DNA from: Guillardia theta CCMP2712
Taxonomy: Eukaryota; Cryptophyceae; Pyrenomonadales; Geminigeraceae
Direction of reading: 5' to 3'
Length of the DNA: 64,000 bases
Assembly (NCBI RefSeq): GCF_000315625.1
Contig: NW_005434648.1
Location: 259,212 to 323,211 of the forward strand
Part shown: positions 1-11,500 of the stretch, piece after piece
Layout of the letters: each line of letters begins with the position of its first letter
Numbering within the stretch: the first letter of the stretch is position 1
Translations under genes and position numbers: made by a program
The notes under the pieces: model-generated
Database searches by the model: none
What the model was told of the DNA's origin: nothing
What the model saw: only the letters and a program-made list of their open reading frames with translations

Positions 1-223
1 GGTCTATAAATGTTGCCGAGAAATCGTCATAGCTTTCTGACGCGTCCGAGTCCTCGATAGTATCGAGCAGCAGTTCCGATTGCTGTAGGTTTTGGATGTG
101 TTCTTCAATCGACCCCAAGTTCGCCTGAATCCTCATCATGTCACTCTGAGAGTGCGCTTCTTGCCTTGCAGCACTCCTGAATGACATCTGCTCCCTGGCT
201 GTCGTTTCATCCTTCAGGTTCAT
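1..223 (-). CDS. Partial gene, coiled-coil-like N-terminal segment
   Basis: An open frame reads leftwards from an ATG at 223 to the window edge without a stop (74 codons). It is rich in Gln, Glu, Ser and Asp, with a heptad-like stretch (RIQANLGSIEEHIQNLQQ) that suggests a helical or coiled-coil region, followed by an acidic serine-rich stretch. The frame also stays open upstream of this ATG, so the true start may lie further right or in another exon. I do not recognise the family. The rest of the gene is outside the window. Confidence 0.4.
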   Translation of the reverse strand, partial: MNLKDETTAREQMSFRSAARQEAHSQSDMMRIQANLGSIEEHIQNLQQSELLLDTIEDSDASESYDDFSATFID

Positions 224-560
224 AGCGTTCGTATGCTCACATGAGGGAGAGCCTAGGCAACAAAAATTTGAATGTTTGATGGGCTAAACGGAGGAAGTTG
301 ATTCCAATTTCTCGTCAGTACTTTTGATTCCATTCTCTCGTCCCCTCCCTCACTCCCTCCTCCGCTCGTCCCCTCCCTCACCCTCTCCTCCTCTCGTCCC
401 CTCCCTCCCTCCCTCCCCCAGCACTCTCCCTCCCTCTGTCACCCGCCGCCATTTCGGCATAGTGACGCCACCCTACCCGCCGGCCCTCTTTTTGATTTAA
501 AACAAATATTCTTTTTTCATTTTACAAGATTGCTTACTTTTTATAGCACCACCCTACCCA
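224..560. other. Intergenic, pyrimidine-rich low complexity
   Basis: No gene is visible here. Positions about 340-430 are a C/T-rich stretch made of repeated CCTCCCT-type units, followed by an AT-rich patch near 495-550. It separates the divergent partial gene at the left edge from the acetyl-CoA synthetase. Confidence 0.6.
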
Positions 561-900
561 CTATTGATTGAGTCTACTTCGCAACGTACCCCATCCAGAA
601 CAACAATTTCATGCTGTGTGATGGGGTACTTTCGTAGTACCCACCCGGCACGTGCTGCTGTAATTCGTGATTTGAGGGGGTACCTCTGAGTACCCCTACC
701 CCATCATAGTTGAGGGTGCCAGGTTTCACCCCTTTCAGTGACCCTACCCCTTGATATTTGAGGTAATATTTCTGTTGTGTCTAATTACCCCTCCATCAAA
801 CTGGTTCATTGGGGGTACTTCTACCCCCAAAAGTTCTCAAGCACATCAAGTACCCACCCACCCCACCCCACCCCACCCTCTTTGTCCAATCTCCCTCGCC
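561..900 (+). promoter_or_regulatory. CTACCCC/CCCCACCC-rich block upstream of ACS
   Basis: Several copies of CTACCCC or GGGGTAC and a run of CCCCACCCCACCCC occur in the 380 bases before the acetyl-CoA synthetase ATG at 945. Similar blocks lie next to several other gene starts in this window. A promoter or 5'UTR role is inferred only from that repeated placement. Confidence 0.35.
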
Positions 901-944
901 CTACCCTCCGTTCCACAAGTCTCTTGCCAGCCCCCACTCGCGCC

Positions 945-3900
945 ATGGCGATGCTGAGGCTGCTTGTCGGAGTAGCCATGCTGGCGTCCTGTAGCGGCTT
1001 CTCCTTCACGTCCACTCCTCTCCGCCTCAGACATGCTGGCAGCAAGAGATCCTACGTGCTCCCCACTCCTTCGAGCAGCCGGAGAGTGCTCAGGACGGCG
1101 GCCAGAAGGGACGTGATCGGGCTGAAAGCGACAGGCATTGCAGACCCAGCAAAGATGAAGCCGGGAGCGCCAGCGATTGAAACCCTCGAACTTGAATACT
1201 CTGAAGACAATCTGTTCCATGACGGAGAGACCGTCATCGTGAAGAGGTCAGACGGTAAGAACTACTTCGCTCGTGTGGACGTGTCAGCAGAGGATGGCCG
1301 GTATTTAGTCTGTGTGGATGAGGAGAAGGGCAAGTACAGGAAGGAGCTGCCGAAGGACATCGGGAAACTTGTTGGTGATGATCATATGAGTGATGAGAAG
1401 GCCATTCCTCCTCCAGCCAAGATGGCAGGAGCGTACGTGTCCAACATGGCGCAGTACAACAAGATGTACAGGCAGTCCCTTGACGAGCCGGAGAAGTTCT
1501 GGGGGATGATGAGCAAGGACTTCTACTGGAAGGAGATGTGGCACACGCTGAACGAAGTGAACTTTGACTACACCAAAGGCCCTGTGTCGATCAAGTGGTT
1601 CTTGGGATCCAAAACGAACCTGGCCTACAACGCGCTCGACCGCCACATCGAGGCTGGCAAGGGCGACAACATCGCCTTTTACTGGGAGGGCAACGACGAT
1701 GAGAGCAGGGCTTACACTTACAATGAGGTCTACGAGATGGTCTGCAAGTTTGCCAACGTGCTGAAGAGCAAGGGCATCAAGAAGGGAGATACGGTTGCCA
1801 TCTACCTCCCCATGGTTGTCGAGCTCCCTGTTGCTATGCTTGCCTGCGCCAGGATCGGGGCAGTGCACAGCGTTGTCTTCGGCGGCTTCAGTGCCGATGC
1901 CCTTGCTAGTCGCGTCGCTGACTGCAAGGCAAGAGTGCTGGTGACGGCCGATGGTGTGATGCGAGCCAAGAAGTTGGTGAACCTGTTGGACATCGTCGAC
2001 AACGCGGACAAGATCCTCAAGGCAGACAAGGAGGCCAATCACAAGTTGGATAGCATCATTGTCGTCGAAAGAAACTCAAAAGCAGGTGTGCTTTGCACGT
2101 GCGACACACTCGTCTCTCACTCGTTGTCCAGGGCCCTTGAAAGAGCAGCATGAACCCTGGAACAAGCTGATGGCGGGCGCAAGTGCCGATTGCCCAGTCG
2201 AGTGGATGGATGCCGAAGATCCCTTGTTCCTCTTGTACACGTCGGGGTCAACAGGAAAGCCCAAGGTATCCGTGTGAAGTCTTTGATCGCCTAAGATCGT
2301 TTTGACTTCGCTACAGGGAGTTCTGCACACAACCGCCGGCTATATGGTTTGGTCCGCCACCACCTTCAAGTACGTCTTCGATTACCGTCCTGGAGATGTG
2401 TACTGGTGCACAGCAGACTGCGGATGGATCACTGGTGAGCTATAGATGATGGATGATCGAGGCTGGGTAGCTGACTTCCGTTGGGATCAGGTCATTCATA
2501 CATCACCTATGGCCCGATGATCAACGGGGCCACCCAAGTGCTGTTTGAAGGAGTTCCAACGCATCCGACACCTGCTCGATGCTGGGAGATCATCGACAAG
2601 TACAAGGTGAACTTGGTGCGAGGTTCCTCCTTGAGGTCACTCGGTGGCAGGTCAACCAGTTCTACACCGCTCCCACGGCTGTGCGATCCCTTATGAGCTT
2701 CGGGGAGCAGTACCCCGAAGGGCACTCTCTAAAGTCTCTCAGAGTCTTGGGGAGTGTCGGCGAGCCCATCAACCCTGAGGTGACTTGGGACAGAGCTGCT
2801 GCCTCCCACCTCTTGCCCTCGATCGCGCGTTGACTTGGAGCAGGCATGGAGATGGTACAGCAAGCATGTCGGACGAGGCCAGTGCTCGATCTCCGACACC
2901 TGGTGGCAGACGGAGACTGGCGGTCACATGATCACACCGCTGCCTGGAGCAACTCCCCAGAAGCCTGGCTTCGCTACCAAGCCCTTCTTCGGTGTCGAAC
3001 CTGCCATTTTGGACCCGGACGGCAAGGAACAAGATGGCGCTTGCGCTGGGTATCTTACGATCAAGAGATCCTGGCCGGGCCAGGTGAACGCTCCCTGACG
3101 CTCTGAGTCAGCCTCTCACTCGTTGCTATCAGCTGCGCGGCATCTACGGAGACCAGGAAAGGTTCGAGAAGACTTACTTCCAGCTCTTCAACGGGGCCAA
3201 CGAGATGATCTCCAAGGACAAGTACATCACGGGCGATGCGTGCCGGCGCGACAAGGTCAGCATCGCAGACAGCCCCTGAAGCTGATGGTGACCCACAGGA
3301 CGGTTACTACTGCATCACCGGCCGCATCGATGACGTCATCAACGTGTCCGGGCATCGTATTGGAACGGCGGAGCTGGAAAGCGCTCTCTCGCAGTTCGAG
3401 CATTGTGTGGAAGCGGCGGTCGTCGGGTTTCCCCACCCGATCAAAGGAGAGGCGATCTACGCGTTCGTTACCCTCGAGCAGGGATATGAGATGACGCCGG
3501 AGGTCCAGAAGGCGCTGAAGCAGGTGATGCACGCGAGGAGGGAGGAGGGAGGGAGGGAGGGAACAAGCACTCTTGTGTGTAGAACGGGTGACTGTTTATG
3601 TCACATCGTTCAAGAGATGAGTGCGACAACATGACAACCGAGCTTACTCCTCGTTGCGATCCCACAAGTGACGCCATGAGAAGCCTCAAGTGTCAAAATA
3701 TTCTTCCTGCCGCAATCAGCTCCTGTCTCTTTGTGACTTTCTGACATGCCGGACAGGTTGTGAGGTCTGAGATTGGAGCCTTTGCTGCCCCCGACAAGAT
3801 TCAGTTCGCCCCTGCCTTGCCAAAGGTACAACTCGATCCCATTCAACAGGGTTACCCTTGTGACCTGCTGCCAGACGAGAAGCGGCAAAATCATGCGCAG

Positions 3901-4066
3901 GATCTTGAGGAGGATCGCCGCCGGTAAAGCAGCAGAGCATGCTCTCCGTTTGTTGCTGATTTGTGCGGCAGGGGTGACGGACGTGTCTGAGTTCGGAGAC
4001 ATCAGCACCATCACCGACCCGAGCATCATCGACGAGCTGCTGGAGAACGCGAAGCATGCTTCATGA
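945..4066 (+). CDS. ACS: Acetyl-CoA synthetase, predicted plastid-targeted
   Basis: AMP-forming acetyl-CoA synthetase, which activates acetate to acetyl-CoA, here probably in the plastid. Eleven exons: 945-2085, 2132-2265, 2317-2434, 2491-2606, 2651-2779, 2844-3083, 3133-3255, 3299-3523, 3757-3825, 3875-3923, 3972-4066. The frame closes at 812 residues. Diagnostic motifs are the AMP-binding P-loop [11 protein letters not shown] (about residue 416), [14 protein letters not shown], the [10 protein letters not shown] core, the [13 protein letters not shown] hinge and the C-terminal TRSGKIMRR with the catalytic, acetylatable Lys near 770. The N-terminus is a hydrophobic signal peptide ending CSG, followed by Phe and a Ser/Arg/Thr-rich stretch, as in red-type complex plastids. 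An extra region of about 70 residues before the enzyme (around 85-150) looks like a small beta-barrel domain. The ATG at 945 was chosen because the frame upstream lacks a leader. The 48-nt intron 3924-3971 is in frame but interrupts a conserved block. Confidence 0.95.
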
Positions 4067-4139
4067 ACGGACTCAATCATGGACTCGTAGACTCGAAGGT
4101 TTTGAAACATTAAGAATGTAAATTAGATTGAGTTGCCGC

Positions 4140-4360
4140 TTGGTGACTGTCTCAGTGTCACGCGCCGGGCCAACCGGACGAACTTGACACTGAGCACTAC
4201 AGTGTCGGATCATCATTGGCCACCCGGGCCGGGCGGCGTGACGGAGTGTGCCAGTTGGCCAGTACCGAGCCCGGTCGCGGTCCGACGTCAGTGTACCGCC
4301 GTACGGTACCGTACGGTACTTTACTCAAAGTTAAGTACGGTACGGTACGGCACCGTGTCA
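4140..4360. repeat. GC-rich palindromic block with TACGGTAC units
   Basis: Non-coding GC-rich sequence with GGGCCGGGCGGC-like stretches, then overlapping palindromic TACGGTAC/GTACGGTACC units at about 4290-4350. It contains TTTACTCAAAGTTAAGT near 4319-4336, which recurs inverted with three extra T at 33851-33873, inside another GC-rich block. It lies between ACS and the Mis18-like gene. Confidence 0.5.
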
Positions 4361-4451
4361 CAGTTTTCAGTCACAGTTTCGGGCTCTTGAAGTTCGCCAC
4401 CAAAGTTGCTTTTATCTTCAAAGTTTCAAAGTTCAGTGACGGGGCCCGACC

Positions 4452-5427
4452 ATGCGAGGTAGCGGCATGGCGGTGCAGGAGGACGTGCGCGGGCCTCTGG
4501 TGTTTCAATGCCGCGAGTGTCTGACCATCATCGGAGACTCCTTCTCCATGGTGTCTGCGGTCGAGAGCCTCGATGCCATCATCCTCTCTGGTACCAGCAA
4601 GCAGCTCCCGTGTCCACTGTGTTGACATTTCCATCAGTCGCTGTGCAATGCACAACGGGACGAAGAACGTCGGATGGGCATGGCAGGTCAGCCTCCGCTG
4701 TGAGGACGTCAATGTATCTGTGAGCATGCCATGGCAGTATCTACCAAGAGGTCAGGTGCACGTGTGGCAACTTGATAGGACGATGTTTCTTCAAACATCC
4801 TCACTCAGAGCAGTATGACATCTTGTAAGTGAGAATCTAGCCATGACCACATGCTCCTCGCTTTCATCGCCCTCTTGTCGTCCTGTGCATCGCTGATCCT
4901 GCGTTCAAGGGGCCACTACACCTTGGACAGAACGTCCATCACCAGGCAGAGTCACGAGTGCGAGAGGACGTGGGTAACTTTGACATGATAGTTATGAGCT
5001 GGGAAGTGGCAACGACAATCCTCTGGTCCCGCCACTTGGCGATGTCACGACATCGAACAACTCCAATCAAGCCATCGAGAGGTGAGAGAGCGCCCAGATC
5101 CTTTCTCTCACTTGACTGTTACGCCCTTCCCTCGCCCTTATCCTCCCTTCAGGATTTTGGAAACAATCCAGGCAGACATCGCAAAGGTACTCGAATGCCA
5201 TCTTGACTTGTGTGCCGGTATTGTCCGACCATACAATCAGATGAAGGCGATGACTCTCTTGTTCGACGAGCGCTTGTCTAGTGTCGAGGCCGTGTGCAAA
5301 GTAGGAGTTGCTCTCCCTCCTTGGCTTCATGTGACTCTGTTGTGGACAGCCTGTAGGCTCGAAAGGAAGTTCAAAACAAGGGGAAGACACGGAGGTGCAG
5401 GAAAATCCAAAGAAGAGGCGGAGATAG
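4452..5427 (+). CDS. Mis18-domain protein (CENP-A loading factor-like)
   Basis: A 168-residue protein in seven exons: 4452-4590, 4638-4699, 4751-4824, 4910-4969, 5153-5186, 5241-5300, 5350-5427; the frame closes exactly. Residues about 16-45 (PLVFQCREC, then IIGDSFSMV) match the first zinc-binding half of the Mis18/yippee-like fold, and VRCTCGNLIGRCF matches the second, here with CxC rather than CxxC. YTLDRTSIT follows, then a short coiled coil (ILETIQADIAKMKAM) as at the Mis18alpha C-terminus, and a basic tail PKKRRR that would serve as a nuclear signal. In animals and fission yeast, Mis18 proteins prime centromeres for CENP-A deposition; that role here is inferred from the domain. The gene ends tail to tail with the large minus-strand gene, 146 bases away. 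A different yippee-fold protein is possible, but the coiled coil favours Mis18. Confidence 0.75.
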
Positions 5428-5573
5428 AACTTTCACGATCGAAGGGGCAACAACAACATGTGATCTTTATTTACAGAGTTTCGAAACATTGTTTCCTAAA
5501 TTCCATCACAACCTCCACCATATACATGCTACCTCTACATGGCACTTTGATTGCACCTATTCCAAACTGCCAC

Positions 5574-8500
5574 CTATTTCCGGAGCGTCTGAACAGCAGG
5601 AACTATTCCTTCTTCAGTATCGGAGTCCATCGCTTTCTTCATCTTGGAATAAATCCTTGCACCTAGATCAACCTGATCGGAGAAAATCTTGACAACCCTT
5701 TTTAGATAGTTCACGATCTGATCCTTGGTCACCTCCACCTGCCTGCTCAGCTCTACGCTGTCGCTCTCAGTGACAAATGTCAGGTAGGAAGCAAACACAA
5801 CGACGACAAGAATGAGGTCGTTGATCAGACTTGCTTGGAAGTCCGTTGTGCTGGTGAATGCGTTGAAACCAATAAAGAGACAAGCGAAGATCAGTGCCAT
5901 TGTGACCATGTACTTGAGCACTAGGATGCAAATGTGAAAGTATGAGAGGCCATGGGAAGCAAGACACTGCTCAACGTTCTTGGCAATCACTGCCTCAACA
6001 ATTGGCTTCGGCAGCTTCTTGGCGATGTGTGTAGACTCCGAGGTCATCTGCTTCCAGACCAGTCGCCTCACCCTGTACATCATGATGTACTTCCTTGCTA
6101 CCATACTGTATGCGACCGTGCAAGATCCGATGACTGCGATTGCGTAGGGCAGCATCAATGAGACGTTGAACAAGATCCCAAGCAGCACGAACACCGTCAA
6201 CGTCGAGATGCAAGAAAGAGACATAAACCAGATGACGACAAAGACAACTACGAAGAGTTTTTGAATGAGCCTCCTAAAAACATTGAACGAAGTTCGAAGG
6301 TAGAACATGCTCAGCTCAAGGCATGCAATCACGAAATATGTGTACGTGAAGATTTCAACAGCAAGGGATGCCTTAACAACTTGGAACTGTTCCTGCATGC
6401 AATTACACCAGTCTGCTCTGAATTGACACTCGTACTTGCGATATGAATCTTTCAGTGCGGACGAGATCATCAACACAAAAATGGTTGGCAATGCTGAGAA
6501 GATCACCTCTGTTGCAGCCCAGAACCATTGTGAGATGATGCTCTTCTGAATCTCGGCGACTCCCGCGAAATCTTCAAACATGAACCAGAATGTGGTTCTT
6601 TGTTTCATCTCCTCCACGATATCTTCTGGCAGATCGTCGATCTCAATCGCGCTCGGGTGTGAGCCGTTGATAATCTGACTTAAATTTCTGTTCATCTGCT
6701 CCTGCACCAGCTTTCTCCGTCTGTAACGCATCAGATACCTCCTTGAAAACGTTAAGACGAGGCAGGTGAAAACCAGCGACAAGAAGACAGGCAGCCCGAT
6801 CCCGAATCCAAACATACTCAGCACGTAGGGGTAATCTTCCATGTTGAAGCTCTTCACGTGAATCATCCCAGAGAACTGATCAATGCTGAAGATCAAGGAT
6901 TTCCCGTCAGTCTGATCGAAGACGATCATGCTCCCTTCTGGGATCAACCGCTGCGCCTGGCTGGGAGGATAATTCTCTATCACGTTCAGCAGGGCCTTGT
7001 ACATGGACTCCAGACGAGTGGCATAGACGAGCGAGGTGTTGGGAACGAATGCTGGGCAGAAGGAGGGCAGAAGTTTCGATTGAGACTGGGAAGTGGAAGG
7101 AGTGAGAAGTCCGTAAGAGATCACGTTCATGATCCAGGGTCTGAAGATCAAGTAACGGATCGATGAGATCCATACGAATTGCCCAACTTCAGAGCTCACC
7201 GTCCCTGGGCCAAGAAGGTTCAGAACAAACCAGTCTTCCAAGGGCTGACTCGCCCCCCTGGGTGGAACAACAGATCTAAAATGTTCTTATCAGTCTGCCT
7301 GATATCCACACTCGTGTTGATCATCGAGCTTGGGTTGCCACCAGCGTAGGAGCTTTCGCTCCACGTGGAGGACAAGTTTCCTTGAGCATCTTCGCACAGT
7401 CCAGGGGAGAAGGCATCACAATTCTTGCCAACCTGGAATGAGATTGAGCCCGTGCTCGACATGAAGGTGAAGGATTGCCCCAGGTTCCCCGTGCACCAGG
7501 GCATCTTGACTGGATCGATGGCCGACCCGCACCGAGGCTGAAACGGCTCTGGGAACATGTCAGCCCGGGAATACCCCGAGCAGATGAGCTGGCAGCACTG
7601 CCCCAGAGCGTTGCACGTGCCTGCGGGTCTGAGGCCCGCCATGTCACAATGAGGTTTACAGACGCACTGAGGGCTCTGCGAAACAGTGCAAGCCTCAAGG
7701 TTAGTACACCCTGGTATCCTCGGCACATCACTCCGTTTTGCGTACGCTGATTCGGGAGGGCACGGCTGATCCAACGCTATGGCAGTAGCATCGTAGGGAG
7801 CGCACAGCCATTCTTTGTCAACGTCAGGGTTTCCGGTGCACATGTACTTGGTCCCATTCAATCCTGGGCAAGGAAGTCAAGAATAGCGTATGAGAGCATC
7901 AATTCAACTCACCAGCAACAGGATTGACTACCGGAAGTCCGAAGAAGTCTGTGACATTCAGTCCATTTGCTCTCAGTTGTGAGCTCGAGTGATTGTTGAT
8001 TCCTCTCTTGCTGAAGGAAGAGATCCTGCTTCTGATGCTGGCAGATTGGGAAGGCTCCCAACGATCGTCTCTCAACAATCGTCTCCGTGCTCCTGTCGTG
8101 CTGTTTGTCGTGTTTTGGAGGTCTATATCCTTACAAATCTCTTCGCAAGAGTTGTTGACATATAGTGACCCCTTCGCTGCGGTCAAACAGACTAAATTTG
8201 AACTTATCTGCCAGAATCGGACGGAAGTTCGGAAAGGAGTTGTCACGATGAGATCGGCTTCCACGCTCTTAAAAGTGCCAGCTCCTCTTGCAGACACGTC
8301 CATGGCTATCAACTCTCCCTTGTTCGCATTGTACTCAAAGTTTGTCGCACTCACGTTGCTCAGTCTAGCCTGAAGGACAGTTCCCTTCAATATGAAGTTG
8401 TTCGGTCCAAACTCGAGGCCAAAGTTCATGCTGTCAGCATCCGTCGAAGAGGATCGAACCGTCGTCGTTCGCTCTCCTACTGCGTTGACTGTGATGCTCG

Positions 8501-11500
8501 GAAGGACAACGAGGTCTGGCACAATAATCTGTATGTTGCAATAGAAGCTGTCATATTTCACGGTTGTAGGCCTCTTGTTTGATAGCGTAATTTGTGCACT
8601 TGCACCACAAGTCTCTGCAGTCAACACAATCTGTGGGCTTGTACTGTAAGCAATTTGCAGCTGGGGACTTGAAATGTTCCTTATGAGACCAGATTGCGTT
8701 CGGCTGGGCAAGAATCTTATGTAGCAGTTGTCCACTGTGATCTGGACTTCCTGCGCTTGATCCAGCAGGAAATATCTATCAAATTGGCATTGTGAATGAC
8801 TGGTTCCAGTAAGCAGGATGATGACAAGAGCGATAGCAAAGAACAGCAGGAGCACCACGAATTGAGAGTAGTTCGCTTCGTCCGATGGGAGAAAATTCAG
8901 ACGTTTGAGGTACAGCGTGAGTTCAGATTGCTTTCGCACAAAGAATGTCAAAACGTTGCCATGTCGCTTTGCAGCCCATCTGGAGAAATAGAAGAAAGCA
9001 ATTACGATGAGGAAGATGATAGCGGCCAAAGCACTCAAGATGATCAGCTGCTGATTCGAGCTCTTGGAGCATTGTCTCCATCCAAGGCCAGTAGGAGATT
9101 GCGGGCAGATCTCATAGGTTGGCCCCGAACTGGTTCCTATCATGCACTTGCCTCCTTGCTTTGAGCAAGAACCCGGACACCATCCACATCCGCTCTCAGC
9201 GTTACACTTGGAGCAAGGGTTCGCGTCTGTCTGAGGGGTATGGTAACATCTTATCGCGGGCCCGACGACTGTGTTGATGGTGGCAGTCGATGTCCCCATC
9301 AGAGGAGGTTTGTGAGCAGTCGCTTTCAAAGGATCGAGACATGCAGGATATGCAGCTCCACAGACGTGCTCACCACTGCAAGAACCATAGTTGTAGTTGT
9401 CAAAGATCTTGACAATGAACGGAACATAGCCTTGATACCTCGGATCTGCATCATAGAACAGTCCTTGCATAAGGAAATTGAGTTCACTCAAAGTTCCGTC
9501 GACTTGTAGCTGAAGCAACTGATCGGAACCTCTGAATTCTGTATACCATATGGTGGTGAAGATTTGAGTCTGCCTTAAAAGGAAGGATCCAGCAGATGCA
9601 TGTTTCTTCGGATCATTGCCGACTTGCAGTATCAGAGTCATATTTCCATACGGAACATCATTCACATCCACGTCACTGAACTGTATTGGGTTCACATGAT
9701 TGATGGGCACAGCTGACCCGTTTGGATTTGCAACACACTGCGGACTCAAACCTTGCACGGCGCTGACATCATAACGCTGAAAATCGAAAAAGCATCTTGA
9801 GCCTTTCTGATATGCCTGCACTGAGGTGGGCGATTGAATGACAGGATTATCGTTCACTCCAACCACCCTGATTCCCATCGTTGCCTTCGCAACCAGACTT
9901 GAGTTGTAACATCCATCTGTGTATCCTTGGTCATTCACGATGATATCGAGATTGTCATAGCCGTAGAAATTTGGTTTCCCTTGATATGAGAAGTATAGCT
10001 GTTCAAGAGCTGTTTGAAGCGTTGCGCGAGTTGCCAATATATGCATTTCCGAGACATTCCTCATACAACTTAATTGATTGTCACATGGCTTGACAAACCC
10101 ACCTGCTGTTATTGGGATGTAGGACGCGTTGGTCACAAACGTTAGTTGGGATGTAGGAAAAAGCGATCTTCCAGGGGGGGGATAAAAAGAGAGCATGCCA
10201 TTCACAACAAAGAAGGAGACCAGCAGCTGGCCTGCGCCTCCTGAACAAACTTCCGGGACTCGACAAGCACATGTTCCAGTACTACAAAGGCAAGGACGAC
10301 CACAATAACATACTGAAGAACTCGATTGTGGACAGCAGAAACTTCGAGATCCTTGAACTTCCAGCGCTTCTTGAGAGTCTACATCATAGATCCATAAGAA
10401 GTCTGGAGTGATGTAAAACCTGGTGTCCTCGTCGATATCTATGTACTCCCGCAAGCCAGGTCGGCAATGAGTCCAATACTCAGTTGATGTTGGACTTAAT
10501 GAAAAGCAGAGAGCATTGATGCTGTTGTTAATCGGCAAGATTGCATAGTCTTGCACGATCGTATCTGGACTTTTACCTCCGTCAAAGTGCTTGACAGTCA
10601 AGTTTGACATGACTCTCCGCCCAATCAAGGGTCGATCATCAACAGCTTTGACGACAACATCAACTTGGTGAGCGTCTTCCAGTGGGTTGATATTCGCAAA
10701 CTTTGAGCCAGGTGGGTAGTCACCTCTCGCACCATTATCGTTGACCGAGAATTTGATTGTCTCGCTTGAACCAAATTCTGTGTTGAAATTGGGATCAGGC
10801 AGGTATGTCACCAACGAAAGAGCTTTGTTCAGAGCCACCAATGTTCCTTTGATGGAAATGAATTTGTTTCCGGTGATATCCAAGCACAACCCGCAAGACA
10901 TGGGCATGGTTGCTCTTTGAGGATATATGGGACCATATGCTTGATTAGGAATGAAGCCGTATTTAGTGTCTTGCGAGACAAGTTTCGTGCCATCAGAACA
11001 TTGAGGCTGGAACTGACATCCATTTCCAAACACTGGACCAGAACTGACAACGTTGCCTTGAGAATCGTAGAAGATGTTGTACAAACCTCTTCGTTCCTGA
11101 TTCCAGACCAAATACTCAATCTCATTCTTCCCTTCACCCTGCAGGTATGTCTCGTTGAGGTACAATCTACCATGAGTGCATGATAAATTGACGGTCAATC
11201 TGGGAAGGAAAACAGACTTGTCAGTATTCCCCAAGGAAGTGCAAGTCTTCCTCACTTCATTTGATCGTACAAGTAGTCTTGAGAATCAGGATCTGTGATA
11301 TAAAAACCTGGAGATACAAATTGACTGCCAGACTGCGACCCGGTGACACTGGCAACGAAGTTCTGAGGGATGTCCTCCATGGCTTCAACGACTGCAACGA
11401 TGTCAGCTTCAGTACACAGCCAAGTCAACCCCTACCAGTCGGCCCGTTGGCCTTTGGCGGATGATTGACGGCATGGACTCTGATCGGCACGCTGATACTC

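Noticed and set aside
3924-3971. 48-base in-frame insert in the ACS C-terminus read as protein
   Set aside because: It has GT and AG ends, the typical intron length of this gene, and splits a conserved ACS block that closes exactly when it is removed.
7250-7258. Frame change at a run of six G in the giant surface-protein gene, suggesting a frameshift or pseudogene
   Set aside because: The gene is intron-rich and CCCAG at the run fits a splice acceptor; both sides are otherwise intact.
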